From positions 19,357 to 83,356 of the forward strand of contig JANQMC010000070.1 in assembly GCA_028280305.1 (NCBI GenBank): 64,000 nucleotides of DNA, in the 5' to 3' direction. Origin of the DNA: Pelagibius sp. GTDB taxonomy: Bacteria; Pseudomonadota; Alphaproteobacteria; Kiloniellales; Kiloniellaceae. The notes below the pieces were generated by a model that did no database searches, was not told the origin of the DNA, and saw nothing but the letters and a program-made list of their open reading frames with translations. Both the position numbers and the translations under genes were made by a program. Shown one piece after another: positions 8,885 through 18,904 of the stretch; within the stretch, counting starts at the first letter, position 1, and each line of letters opens with the position of its first letter.

Positions 8885-9078
8885 CGCAAAGCCCTCTCTG
8901 GATCTGGAAAGGCGCCGGCGGCTATGCGCATGGGCGGTCTTCCCGTTTTGTGGCTGCAAGCAAGACGCCGAAGGACCGGCCCTATTCCGCGAAACTGCGG
9001 GGGCCAGAATTTGTCACGCGGCCCGCGGCCCCGGCCGGACTTGCCGCACGCAAGGCCTGCTGCCCCAAAACCCGGCTT

Positions 9079-9768
9079 CTAGAAATTCTCGGTCCAGGGC
9101 CGCAGTTCTACACTGCTCGACCAGGCGCTGGGGTGCTGCGCATGGGTCTGGTAGTAGGTTTCGGCAATGGCGGCCGGGTCCAGCTTCGCATTCCCGCCAT
9201 CGCTGCCGATGGCACCGTCGATGACGAAGTGGGCGACATGGATTCCTTCCGGCTGCAGCGCCCGGGCCATGGATTCGGCGAGCGCGCGCAGACCGAACTT
9301 CGCGACCGCGAAACCGGCGGAGAGCGGAAAGGCCTTTGTGCTCGCCGTCGCGCCCGTGAAAAGGATGGTACCGGCCTTCCGCGGCTGCATACGCCGCGCA
9401 GCCTCGCGGCCCAACAGGAAACCGCCGAAACAGCCCCGCATCCAGGCATCGATGAACTCCTGCGCCTCGATCTCGGCGATCGGTTTGCGCACCCGGCCGG
9501 AAGCATTGAAGACAGCGATCGCCGCTGGGCCGAGATCGCGCTCTGCCGCATCGAAGAGGGCGACCACATCGGCCTCTTCGGTTGCATCGGCCCGATAGGC
9601 CTGTGCAACTCCGCCGCTGGCCGTTATCTCCGCCACCAGATCGCCCAGCCGCTCCGGCCGCCGGGCGGCCAGCGCCACCGCATAGCCGTCAGCCGCAAAG
9701 CGCCGTGCCACCGCCGCACCCAGGCCCGGGCCAACACCCAGGATCACGCAAGATTGTCGTTCCGCCAT
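9079..9768 (-). CDS. Short-chain dehydrogenase/reductase-like protein lacking the catalytic Tyr
   Basis: A 229-residue Rossmann-fold SDR. The nucleotide loop is GVGPGLG (11-17), and an N-A-S motif follows strand 4. The YxxxK catalytic motif reads FAVAK: Phe153 replaces Tyr, while Lys157 is kept. The residue normally occupied by the catalytic Ser is also not clearly serine. SDRs with this FAxAKF pattern form a known subgroup, so a sequencing error is unlikely. Whether it still oxidises or reduces a substrate is uncertain. GGAG lies eight bases before the ATG. Confidence 0.85.
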   Translation of the reverse strand: MAERQSCVILGVGPGLGAAVARRFAADGYAVALAARRPERLGDLVAEITASGGVAQAYRADATEEADVVALFDAAERDLGPAAIAVFNASGRVRKPIAEIEAQEFIDAWMRGCFGGFLLGREAARRMQPRKAGTILFTGATASTKAFPLSAGFAVAKFGLRALAESMARALQPEGIHVAHFVIDGAIGSDGGNAKLDPAAIAETYYQTHAQHPSAWSSSVELRPWTENF

Positions 9769-9866
9769 GCTTCCCACTCCCTTTTGTTAACCAGCAACAC
9801 AGCAGCCTTGCCGCTCCTTCTAGATAGGAAGGGCTCTCAACGTTTGCAGCGAACAGCTCGGCCCGC

Positions 9867-10529
9867 TTAGCGGGTCAGGACCACCGGCCCGGCTTCGGCG
9901 CGCGCTTGCCAGCCCTGTCTTTGCAGTTCCGGATCGTCGTGCTCCGCTTCGGGGTAGCCGAGACAGAGGTAGGCGACCAGCCGCCAGGCCTCGTCGACCG
10001 CAAGATCCCGGGTGAGGCGCTGGGGATCGAGAATCGAAACCCAGCCCAGCCCGACACCAGCAGCGCGCGCGGCCAGCCAAAGGGTGTGAACGGCGCAGAC
10101 GGTGGAGTACTGCAGCGTCTCCGGCATGGTGCGGCGGCCGAGCCCCTGTCCCGCCTCCGGCGCCAAATCGGCGAAGACCGCCAGATGCTCAGGCGCCTCG
10201 CGCAGCCCCGCCAGTTTAAGCCTCGCGTAAAGCGCGGCGCGGTCGCCGCTGTAGTCGGCCAGCGCTTCGGCATTGGCAGCCTCGAAATTCTCGATCACGC
10301 GCGCCCGGCTTTCGACGGAGATCACCCGCACAAAACGCCAGGGCTGGCTGAGGCCGACGCTGGGCGCCAGTGCTGCCAGACCCAGCAACCGTTCCAGCAG
10401 CCCCTCGGGCAGCGCATCACGGCGGAAGTGCCGCACGTCGCGCCGCCAGACCAAAAGCTCTTCGAGTTTTGCCTGAAAGTCGGCCCCGAAATCGGGGCCC
10501 ATACTGAGAATCGAGGGTTTCTCCGTCAT
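9867..10529 (-). CDS. bluB: 5,6-dimethylbenzimidazole synthase
   Basis: BluB cannibalises reduced FMN with oxygen to make 5,6-dimethylbenzimidazole, the lower ligand of vitamin B12. The 220-residue nitroreductase-fold protein has the BluB signature near the N-terminus (LLVWRRDVRHFRRD), the APSVGLSQPWRF segment and a C-terminal CLGYP. Two starts are possible: ATG at 10529 or an in-frame GTG at 10538 with GGA six bases upstream. No other cobalamin gene or riboswitch is adjacent. Confidence 0.92.
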   Translation of the reverse strand: MTEKPSILSMGPDFGADFQAKLEELLVWRRDVRHFRRDALPEGLLERLLGLAALAPSVGLSQPWRFVRVISVESRARVIENFEAANAEALADYSGDRAALYARLKLAGLREAPEHLAVFADLAPEAGQGLGRRTMPETLQYSTVCAVHTLWLAARAAGVGLGWVSILDPQRLTRDLAVDEAWRLVAYLCLGYPEAEHDDPELQRQGWQARAEAGPVVLTR

Positions 10530-10765
10530 CGGGCGCACTATTCATCCAATGACATAGGCCCCGCAAGACCGCTTAACGCAAGGCATCCGGACGGCTCCGG
10601 TATTCCGGTCTGAGAAAACAACCAGTTGTGAAGAGACGAAGCGTGAAACTTGGCGTAAGCTGTCGGAAAGAAACAGATTCCGGCTTTCTTGCGGCCGGTG
10701 AACGCTGCCAAGCGTCCGGCCGGAGCCGGATGCGGCAGCCGAACCGAAACCTGCGAGGGAGCATC

Positions 10766-11629
10766 ATGGATACCATCCGGAACCCCATCGAGTGGGGCAT
10801 GGACGCCCTGAAGGATGCGGGCCATGCCATCGAATCCACAAGCAATGCCCTGCAGGGCAGCGAAACCGCAAGCGGTCGGACACGGCCCCGTGTCAACCGG
10901 ATCGGCGCCGCCGACCTGCGCTATGCCCTGAAACAAGGCTTCAACGACTTCGCCACCTACCGCAGCGATGTGATCTTCCTCTGCATCATCTACCCGGCGA
11001 TCAGCATCGTGCTTGTCTATGCGGCCCTGAACCAGAATCTGCTGGCGCTGCTGTTCCCTCTCGCATCCGGTTTTGCCCTCGTCGGCCCGATCGCCGCGGT
11101 GGGGCTCTACGAACTGAGCCGGCGCCGGGAGCGCGGCCTGCAGGCAAGCTGGCTGCACGCCTTCGGCATGGTGCGGCAGCCTTCCTTCGGGGCCATCACC
11201 ATCCTCGGGCTGGTCCTGCTGATGCTGTTCTTCTTCTGGCTGACTGCCGCCCAGTTGATCTACATGGCGACCCTGGGGCCGGAGCCGCCGGCCTCCATGA
11301 GCGCCTTCATCGCCGACGTGCTGACCACCTCCGCAGGCTGGACCATGACCCTCGTCGGCTGCGGGGTCGGCTTCCTCTTCGCCCTCATCGTGCTGACGAT
11401 CAGCGTCATCTCCTTCCCGCTGCTGCTCGACCGCCCGGTCGGCATCGGCACCGCGGTCGGCACCTCGCTGCGCGCCGTCGCGGTCAACCCCGGCACCATG
11501 GCGCTCTGGGGCCTCATCGTCGCCGGCGCTCTGGTGCTCGGCTCAATCCCCCTCTTCCTCGGCCTCGTCATCGTCATGCCGGTCCTCGGCCACGCGACCT
11601 GGCATCTCTATCGGCGGGTTGTGGGGTAG
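10766..11629 (+). CDS. DUF2189 membrane protein
   Basis: A 287-residue inner-membrane protein with about six hydrophobic helices after an 80-residue polar N-terminus. The sequence RIGAADLRYALKQGFNDFATYRSD followed by paired helices is typical of DUF2189. No catalytic motif is visible and the function is unknown. GAGGGA lies seven bases before the ATG at 10766; the frame is open further upstream, but that part is polar and lacks family similarity. Confidence 0.82.
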   Translation: MDTIRNPIEWGMDALKDAGHAIESTSNALQGSETASGRTRPRVNRIGAADLRYALKQGFNDFATYRSDVIFLCIIYPAISIVLVYAALNQNLLALLFPLASGFALVGPIAAVGLYELSRRRERGLQASWLHAFGMVRQPSFGAITILGLVLLMLFFFWLTAAQLIYMATLGPEPPASMSAFIADVLTTSAGWTMTLVGCGVGFLFALIVLTISVISFPLLLDRPVGIGTAVGTSLRAVAVNPGTMALWGLIVAGALVLGSIPLFLGLVIVMPVLGHATWHLYRRVVG

Positions 11630-11972
11630 AGCAAAATTGGCAAGGCCAGCGGCAGGGCTCTTCTCTGCTGGGAGGGTAAGGGCTCTGAACCCTAGGGTTT
11701 CCGCCCTTTTCGCCCCTTTTGTGTGCAATGCAACATAACTTTCCTTGACTTCGGGAGCGAAAAGAGGCATCTAGCGCTCATCGATATCTCGCGATCGCGC
11801 GAAAGGCCTCTCCTGGCGGGGGCGCCTCTCATCCCGAGATCCATCTTTTCCCAGAAAATTCCGTTTGCTCCAGGTGCGCGTGGATGACGGCAACGCGCTA
11901 ACCGGCGTTTTGGCTTGTCTGAAGGGCTGTGGGCCTGAACGGCAGCCGCGCTCGGCGCAAAAGGACTCTGTT
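11630..11972 (+). promoter_or_regulatory. Long leader upstream of the DEAD-box helicase
   Basis: About 340 bases without a credible gene. It contains the perfect palindrome AACCCTAGGGTT (11688-11699), followed by pyrimidine-rich DNA. A TTGACT at about 11744 is a possible -35 element, though no good -10 could be assigned. Long 5' leaders are usual for cold-inducible DEAD-box helicase mRNAs, so post-transcriptional control is plausible but is inference only. Confidence 0.4.
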
Positions 11973-13430
<1,458 letters not shown>

Positions 13431-13458
13431 TCACCCCAACCTTTCCGGTTCATCAAGT

Positions 13459-13490
13459 AAGGCCGCCACGGATAATCCGTGGCGGCCTTT
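13459..13490. terminator. Bidirectional rho-independent terminator
   Basis: A perfect inverted repeat AAGGCCGCCACGGAT / ATCCGTGGCGGCCTT flanked by T-rich DNA, between two convergent genes (helicase ending at 13430 and methyltransferase ending at 13512). It can form a strong GC stem in either transcript. Confidence 0.85.
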
Positions 13491-13511
13491 GCCGTTAACA
13501 ACGCAGCACCC

Positions 13512-14609
13512 TCAAGGCCGGCAGAGGTAGTAGTAGTTCACCGGGTCGTGCTCCAGTTCGTTGACCTCGACCGAAGTGAATCCGGCTTCGGCAAAGTAGC
13601 GCTCCGCCGTCTCGCGCCCCCACATGGCACCGAGGCCCTCGCCTCCCTGGGCCAGCGACACGGTCATGCAGTGCATGCAGGAAACCGTGTAGAGCATCGG
13701 GCCCATGGGGTGATCGCGGTCATGATGGTGGTGGCTCGATCCCTTGATGTCCTGTGCCAGATAAACACCGTCCTTAGCGAGAGTGCGGTGGATGCCCTTC
13801 AGCAGGTTGAGAGGTTGCCCTTGATCGTGCACGGCATCGAAGGTGGTGACCAGATCGAAAGTCGCTTCCAACGTGGTCCGATCAAAGTCACTCAGATCCC
13901 GGGCGTCGAAAGTCAGATTCTTAAGACCCTTCCTTGCGACTTCGGCGCGCGCCCAGGCGATGTTGCCTTCGGAAAGATCGTAGCCCTGGAAACGGCTCTT
14001 GGGGAAACGCTCAGCCATCAGCATCAGGGCCCGGCCCCGGCCGCAGCCGGCGTCGAGAACGCGGATACCGCTCTCCAGGCGCTCCATCAGACCCGGCACC
14101 AACGGCAGGATGTGATCGAACAGGGCGGGCAGCACCGATTGGGCGCTGTCCTCGGCCATGACCTCGTGAAAGCGGTCGTAGCGCGCATAGGGCACCCCGC
14201 CACCCTCACGGAAACAGGCCAGGATGTCGTCTTCGACACTACCGAGCACGGCGATGTACTGGGCGAAGACCGCCAGGTTGGCCTCGGCCGAGCGGGTCAG
14301 CAGGGCGGCATGTTCCGCCGGCAGGCGATAGGTGCCCTGTTCCGCGTCCAGATCCACGACACCGCCGACGACCATGGCGCCCAGCCACTCCCGCACGTAG
14401 CGCTCCTGCAGGCCGGCACGCTCCGCCAGAGCCTCGGCCGTCAAGGGCGGTGCGCCCTCCAGGGCGTCGAAAAGCCCGCTGCGGTGGCCCAGAGAGGTCA
14501 TCAACATCATTGAGGCCTCGTTGAGGGCCCCGACCATGCGGGCTTCGAAGGCTTCGCTGCGTTGGGTATCGAAGTCGGCTTTCTGAGGATTTTGGACGGC
14601 GGAGGACAT
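13512..14609 (-). CDS. Class I SAM-dependent methyltransferase with N-terminal winged helix
   Basis: A 365-residue protein of the Rv2258c-like group. It has an N-terminal winged-helix dimerisation region (LFDALEG..LTAEALAERAGLQERYVREWL) and a Rossmann methyltransferase domain with motif I VLDAGCGRGRAL at about 184-195. The C-terminal CMHCMTVSLAQGGEGLGAMWG segment is typical of this family. The His cluster (SSHHHHDRDHP) also belongs to the family. The methyl acceptor is unknown. ATG at 14609 has GGAG nine bases upstream. It is divergent from an AraC/GlxA-type regulator 106 bases away. Confidence 0.87.
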   Translation of the reverse strand: MSSAVQNPQKADFDTQRSEAFEARMVGALNEASMMLMTSLGHRSGLFDALEGAPPLTAEALAERAGLQERYVREWLGAMVVGGVVDLDAEQGTYRLPAEHAALLTRSAEANLAVFAQYIAVLGSVEDDILACFREGGGVPYARYDRFHEVMAEDSAQSVLPALFDHILPLVPGLMERLESGIRVLDAGCGRGRALMLMAERFPKSRFQGYDLSEGNIAWARAEVARKGLKNLTFDARDLSDFDRTTLEATFDLVTTFDAVHDQGQPLNLLKGIHRTLAKDGVYLAQDIKGSSHHHHDRDHPMGPMLYTVSCMHCMTVSLAQGGEGLGAMWGRETAERYFAEAGFTSVEVNELEHDPVNYYYLCRP

Positions 14610-14715
14610 CCCGGCAGTCTCCAATTTCGTAGGTAGAAGACGCGGCGCAGGGGTTCTACGCTCCTTTCATCCGTCGCACCAAAGTCAAACAGGTCGAAAA
14701 CGGGTTGAATCGGTC

Positions 14716-15759
14716 ATGCAGGCACCTTCCGCCAAGACTCCCATAACCGCCGCCATCGTCGCCACGCCGGAGAGTTCCGCCTCCACGCTCTACGGGATGC
14801 ATGACGTTTTCTGCTCGGCGGGGCGCGATTGGGATTTCATCACCACCGGTGTTCCCGGTAAGTCAGCCATAAAATCCTATGTGGTCGGCGAGACGACGGA
14901 AACCTTCACCGCCGCCAACGGCGTGCCGATCACGCCGCAGGTCAGCATCGCGGACTGCCCGCCGCCGCAGATCATCTGCATCCCCGACCTTCACCTCCCG
15001 CCGGGAAGGTCCATCGCCGGCTGTTATGCGGCCACCGTCGAATGGCTGCGGTCCTGCTACGACCGGGGCGCGACCCTGACAGCCGCCTGTTCCGGCAGCC
15101 TGCTGCTGGGTGAGGCCGGATTGCTGGACGGCTGCGATGCCACCACGCATTGGGGCTTCACCGAGACATTGGCCCGGGACTATCCGCAGGTGAAGGTCCA
15201 TCCCGCCCGCGCCCTGGTGGCCTCGGGGCCGGGCCAACGCCTGATCACAGCGGGTGGCGGCACCTCCTGGCAGGATCTCTCGCTTTATCTCGTGGCGCGT
15301 TTTCTCGGCCAGGAGGAGGCCATGCGGATCGCCCGGATCTATCTGCTTGACTGGCATCATAACGGCCAGCTTCCCTATGCCGCCCTCGCCCGCAGCCGCC
15401 AGGTCGAGGACAACCGCATCGCCGCCAGCCAGGAATGGATCGCCGACCACTACGCCGAGGCTGGTCCCGTCGGCGCCATGGCCGCCTTCAGCGGCCTGCC
15501 GGAACGCTCCTTCAAACGGCGCTTCACCAAGGCAACGGGCATGGCGCCCCTGGACTATGTACACACGCTGCGCCTGGAAGAAGCCAAGCAGATGCTGGAA
15601 TCCGACGACCTGCCCATCGAGGCGATCGCCAACGAAATCGGCTACGAAGACGCCAGCTTTTTCCGGCGCCTGTTCCGCCGCAAGGTGGGGATGAGTCCCG
15701 GCAACTACCGGCGCCGCTTCTCCGCCTTTCGTAAAGCCCTGCAGGCTGCGGCGGAGTAA
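14716..15759 (+). CDS. GlxA-type AraC transcriptional regulator (DJ-1/PfpI sensor + HTH)
   Basis: A 347-residue regulator. Residues about 10-200 form a DJ-1/PfpI amidotransferase-like sensor domain with the nucleophile-elbow sequence TAACSGSLLLGEAGLLDG (Cys retained) and THWG. Residues about 235-340 hold the two AraC helix-turn-helix motifs (AAFSGLPERSFKRRFTKATG and IANEIGYEDASFFRRLFRRKVGMSP). Relatives control catabolism of quaternary amines and other small metabolites. Being divergent from the methyltransferase, it probably regulates that gene and itself (inference). Confidence 0.9.
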   Translation: MQAPSAKTPITAAIVATPESSASTLYGMHDVFCSAGRDWDFITTGVPGKSAIKSYVVGETTETFTAANGVPITPQVSIADCPPPQIICIPDLHLPPGRSIAGCYAATVEWLRSCYDRGATLTAACSGSLLLGEAGLLDGCDATTHWGFTETLARDYPQVKVHPARALVASGPGQRLITAGGGTSWQDLSLYLVARFLGQEEAMRIARIYLLDWHHNGQLPYAALARSRQVEDNRIAASQEWIADHYAEAGPVGAMAAFSGLPERSFKRRFTKATGMAPLDYVHTLRLEEAKQMLESDDLPIEAIANEIGYEDASFFRRLFRRKVGMSPGNYRRRFSAFRKALQAAAE

Positions 15760-15763
15760 ACGC

Positions 15764-16624
15764 TCAGCAGCCGCGATGCCGTCCTGCGGATTCTCGTTGA
15801 ACAAAGGCGACAATGTCATCGAGGACAGGGGCTGAACCGCGCAGCGGACGCGACAACGCCCCGACCAGCCGCAGGTGTCCGAGGCCGGGATAAAAGCGCG
15901 CCTGCGCCCTGCCGCCCGCCGCCTCTTGACGCTCGGCCAAAACGCGGCTGTTGCGCGGCGACACGATGCCGTCTTCATCGCCGCTCAACAACAGCAAAGG
16001 CGGTGCGGAGTCATTCACGTGGTTGATAGGCTGGGTATCTTCCCTGGTTTCCTCCGGGCCGAAGATGTCCTTCAGGCTAGCGCTTTGGAGCGGCAGGAAA
16101 TCGTAAGGTCCGGCCAGACCGACAGCCCCGGCCAAGGTATCGCAGGCCCGCAATTGCTCGGCACCCAGCCAGCGGCCGTCCAGTGCCAGCATGATCGCGT
16201 TGTAAGCACCAGCGGAGTGACCGACCAGAAAGACCGGACCCTGATGATGACGGTGTGCCCAGGAGACTGCAGCGGCTGAATCTTCGAGGAAGGCCGGATA
16301 GCGCACATCGGGATAGAGCCGGTAATCGGGCACTGCCACGGCGACACCCCGGGAAGCGAAGGCCTCACCCACGAAAAGGTAGTCGCCGCGCTCTCCGTTC
16401 TCCCAAGACCCGCCGTAGAAGAAAACCACCAGCGCCGCGGGATCGCCCGTATCAGGCGTGTAAAGATCGAGACGATGGCGCTCGTCATCGCCGTAGGCGA
16501 TCGCGGTCTCGACGCGGTAGCCCTCTTTCGGGGTCAATCCGTTCAGGATGTCGGCTCCGGAGCAGGCACCAAGCAGCGCCAGCGGGGTGAGCGACAGAAG
16601 CCGCCGCAAGAAATTCCTTCGCAT
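15764..16624 (-). CDS. Lipoprotein alpha/beta hydrolase (carboxylesterase-like)
   Basis: A 286-residue esterase-like protein. The N-terminus is a twin-basic signal with lipobox LLGAC, so it is predicted to be a lipid-anchored envelope protein. The oxyanion-hole motif is FFYGGSW (HGG-like, with Tyr replacing His). The nucleophile elbow is GHSAG, the acid is probably in SGDEDGIV, and the His is in GLGHLRLV. It resembles the BD-FAE/kynurenine formamidase-like esterases. Substrate unknown. No convincing ribosome-binding site is visible. Confidence 0.85.
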   Translation of the reverse strand: MRRNFLRRLLSLTPLALLGACSGADILNGLTPKEGYRVETAIAYGDDERHRLDLYTPDTGDPAALVVFFYGGSWENGERGDYLFVGEAFASRGVAVAVPDYRLYPDVRYPAFLEDSAAAVSWAHRHHQGPVFLVGHSAGAYNAIMLALDGRWLGAEQLRACDTLAGAVGLAGPYDFLPLQSASLKDIFGPEETREDTQPINHVNDSAPPLLLLSGDEDGIVSPRNSRVLAERQEAAGGRAQARFYPGLGHLRLVGALSRPLRGSAPVLDDIVAFVQRESAGRHRGC

Positions 16625-16741
16625 AGGAGGTTCTACGCAAACCGGCGGGATCTAGATGCCCGGCCAGCACCCGCCGCAGACAATGGGCGGCGGGCCGTCA
16701 TTTCAGGCCGCTTCAGCATCCGTCGTTTTCGTTGATCTTAC

Positions 16742-17587
16742 TTAGCCCGAATCTCGCTTAGCCCGGATCTCGCTGGGCGCGACCGCCTCGACCATAAAGG
16801 CCGATTCATCCTCAGCACCTGCAAAAGCGAGACCGGCTGCCTTGATGGCATCATCCGCCACCTTCTGAAGCGGCGTGTAGCGCGGATGGTGATGGTCGAG
16901 ATAGGGATCGTTGCGGGCGGCGTTGTAACAACAGATCATAGTCCAGCGCCTGAACTCGGAGCGGTTCTGGTCGGAGCGGTGCAGGGTGTTGCAGTGGAAC
17001 AGCAGCACATCACCCGGGTCCATCTCCGCATAGACTGTTTCCAAATGCTTCTGCGCCTCCTCGACCCGCTGCAGATCGGCGCCCATCTGCTCACCGTCCA
17101 GAAGTCTATGTTCGACCCGGCCCAAAAGATGGGAACCCTTCAAGACCTGCAGACAACCGTTCTCCCGCGTCGAGCAGTCCAGAGCGATCATCGCCGAGGC
17201 CATGAGCGGAAACAAACAGCCGTTGTGATACCAGTAGCCGTAGTCCTGATGCCATTCCCAGGCGCCGCCCTCAAAAGGCTCCTTGGCCGTCAGTTTGGAA
17301 TGGTAATGATAGACCTCGCCGCCCAGCAGATCCTCCATGGTGTCGACCATGCGCAGGCAGCGCGCCGCCATGCCGTAGACGCTGTCGCCCGGATGGTTCC
17401 ACAAGGCCATCTTGGTGTTGCCGCCGTCATTGTCGCCGCGATTGTAGAAGTGACCGCGGATCGCCGGGTCCTGCTCCATCGCCCGCTTCAGCAGCGCCGC
17501 TTCTTCGGCATCAAAGAAGCCGCGGACGATGACATAGCCATCGGCATCGTAAGCGGCCCTTTGGTCGGGGCTCAATACGCTGGGCAT
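16742..17587 (-). CDS. Phytanoyl-CoA dioxygenase (PhyH) family protein
   Basis: A 281-residue Fe(II)/2-oxoglutarate-dependent oxygenase. Iron ligands are visible as WHQDYGYW (His-x-Asp) and a later His in NTLHRSDQN, with an Arg (EFRRW) that would hold 2-oxoglutarate. The N-terminal DADGYVIVRGFFDAEE is the usual PhyH opening. Bacterial members hydroxylate small molecules such as ectoine or alkaloids; this one has no diagnostic neighbours. GAGGG lies eight bases before the ATG. Confidence 0.88.
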   Translation of the reverse strand: MPSVLSPDQRAAYDADGYVIVRGFFDAEEAALLKRAMEQDPAIRGHFYNRGDNDGGNTKMALWNHPGDSVYGMAARCLRMVDTMEDLLGGEVYHYHSKLTAKEPFEGGAWEWHQDYGYWYHNGCLFPLMASAMIALDCSTRENGCLQVLKGSHLLGRVEHRLLDGEQMGADLQRVEEAQKHLETVYAEMDPGDVLLFHCNTLHRSDQNRSEFRRWTMICCYNAARNDPYLDHHHPRYTPLQKVADDAIKAAGLAFAGAEDESAFMVEAVAPSEIRAKRDSG

Positions 17588-17748
17588 GTCGCATTCCCTC
17601 GCAGGTCAGAGCTGGGTAAAGCCCTGTTCTTATTCTGTAAACGCTGTGGCAAAGAGCCTAACACAGTTTCATATCGGCGGCGACTGCTGTAGGACACTCA
17701 GACGCGCCATCGCATGACGCAACCGGCGCTGCCAAACAAGGACGGGCG

Positions 17749-18219
17749 ATGAAGTATCTGCTCAGAGGCTTGCTACTGATCATCCTGGGCGTGGTGGCGG
17801 TCGGTCTTTTCGTACGCTTTGCGCCGGTGACGCCCGAAGACTGGCATGTCGACCCGATGACCGTTGAAAGGCCCGACGCGGAGAACTTTTATCTGTTGCG
17901 GCCGGAGGGCGGCGATGGGCCCGCCCCGGTCTTCGATACGACGCCGGAGACTTTGGCCTCTGCATTCCAAGCCTTGGCCGACGCCATGCCGCGCAGCAGC
18001 TTAATCCAGGGTTCTGCCGCAGCGGGCCATATGACCGTGATGGTCAGATCTCAACTGATGGGCTTTCCGGATTTCGTCACCGTCAAGGTGATGGCGGTTG
18101 AAGGCGGCAGTACCCTGGCGGTTTTCTCGCGTTCGAAATACGGCTATTCGGATCTGGGGGTCAACAAGGCGCGGGTCGAGGACTGGCTCGCCGAACTTGA
18201 AGCGCGGCTGCAACCCTAA
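17749..18219 (+). CDS. DUF1499 protein with N-terminal membrane anchor
   Basis: A 156-residue protein. Residues 5-25 form a hydrophobic helix (LLLIILGVVAVGLFV) and the rest matches the DUF1499 pattern. That pattern includes an internal FPDFVTVKV strand and a C-terminal SRSKYGYSDLGVNKARVEDWLAEL, the most conserved part. Probably periplasm-facing. Function unknown. AAGGACGGGCG precedes the ATG. Confidence 0.82.
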   Translation: MKYLLRGLLLIILGVVAVGLFVRFAPVTPEDWHVDPMTVERPDAENFYLLRPEGGDGPAPVFDTTPETLASAFQALADAMPRSSLIQGSAAAGHMTVMVRSQLMGFPDFVTVKVMAVEGGSTLAVFSRSKYGYSDLGVNKARVEDWLAELEARLQP

Positions 18220-18225
18220 AGCCCT

Positions 18226-18456
18226 TCAATCATCGGCATAGACTTCGCCCTCCAGGTCGTCGAGCCTGACCTGCAGATGCGCCCGCACATCCTGTACTGC
18301 CTGGTTGTAGACGGCGGGACCAAGTGTTTTCAGAAACAGGCCCAGGACGGCATCGGCGCGAAAGTCCGACAGGTCCACTTCGAATTCGGTTTGGAACAGC
18401 GCCTTGAGCTGTTCTTTGAACTCAGTTTGCCGCTCGTCGCTCAGTTCGATCTGCAT
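18226..18456 (-). CDS. DUF2164 small protein
   Basis: A 76-residue acidic soluble protein matching DUF2164 (IELSDERQTEFKEQLKALFQTEFEVDLSDFRADAVLGLFLKTLGPAVYNQAV pattern, a compact helical domain). Function unknown. GGAGGAAGACTGAC lies before the ATG, a strong ribosome-binding site. It converges with the DUF1499 gene, seven bases apart. Confidence 0.82.
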   Translation of the reverse strand: MQIELSDERQTEFKEQLKALFQTEFEVDLSDFRADAVLGLFLKTLGPAVYNQAVQDVRAHLQVRLDDLEGEVYADD

Positions 18457-18508
18457 GTCAGTCTTCCTCCATCACCGGATAGAGATGGGCCCGCCGGTCG
18501 ATCTTTGT

Positions 18509-18802
18509 TCAATCGACCTGTGTTTCAAAATCAGCGGCAAAGCGCAGATCGCGCAGCGGCCGCACAAGACGCACGGCCTCATCATACAACGGATGCGCCT
18601 TATAGGATTCCAAGGCGCCAGCATCGGCGAATTCGCCATACACAACCACATCGATCTCGTTCGACCAAGCATCCTGCCGACCGTTCAGCGCCACCTCCAA
18701 TCGGGCAGCCGCCGGAATCTCCTTCAGTCGCTCCAAGCCGGTCCGAATGGCTTCAACATCCTCCGAACGCCTGGCCCGGAACAGAACGATGTGGCGTATC
18801 AT
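18509..18802 (-). CDS. Dabb (stress-responsive A/B barrel) domain protein
   Basis: A 97-residue protein with the dimeric alpha/beta-barrel Dabb pattern: MIRHIVLFRA at the start, a central helix, a VVVYGEFADAGALESYKAHPLYDE segment, and a C-terminal RDLRFAADFE strand. Such proteins are small ferredoxin-like-fold dimers, some with cyclase or lyase activity; no active-site assignment is possible here. The start at 18802 is chosen at the conserved MxRHIVLF; the frame is open further upstream. Confidence 0.83.
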   Translation of the reverse strand: MIRHIVLFRARRSEDVEAIRTGLERLKEIPAAARLEVALNGRQDAWSNEIDVVVYGEFADAGALESYKAHPLYDEAVRLVRPLRDLRFAADFETQVD

Positions 18803-18904
18803 AATCGCTTTCTCACAATGCCGTTTTGCCTTATCGCGGCAATCCTGGTGATCCACCGCCTGCAGCCGTCGTATCTAGCAATGACAGACCGGGCAATGTG
18901 ACAA

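Noticed and set aside
10530..10765. Cobalamin riboswitch upstream of bluB or the Ni/Co transporter
   Set aside because: Neither this interval nor 4562-4792 shows the conserved B12-box-like core; bluB need not be riboswitch-controlled.
13690..13740. His-rich stretch in the methyltransferase as a metal site or fusion
   Set aside because: The SHHHHDRDHPMGP segment lies where homologues of this methyltransferase group carry a similar polar loop, so it is not an added domain.
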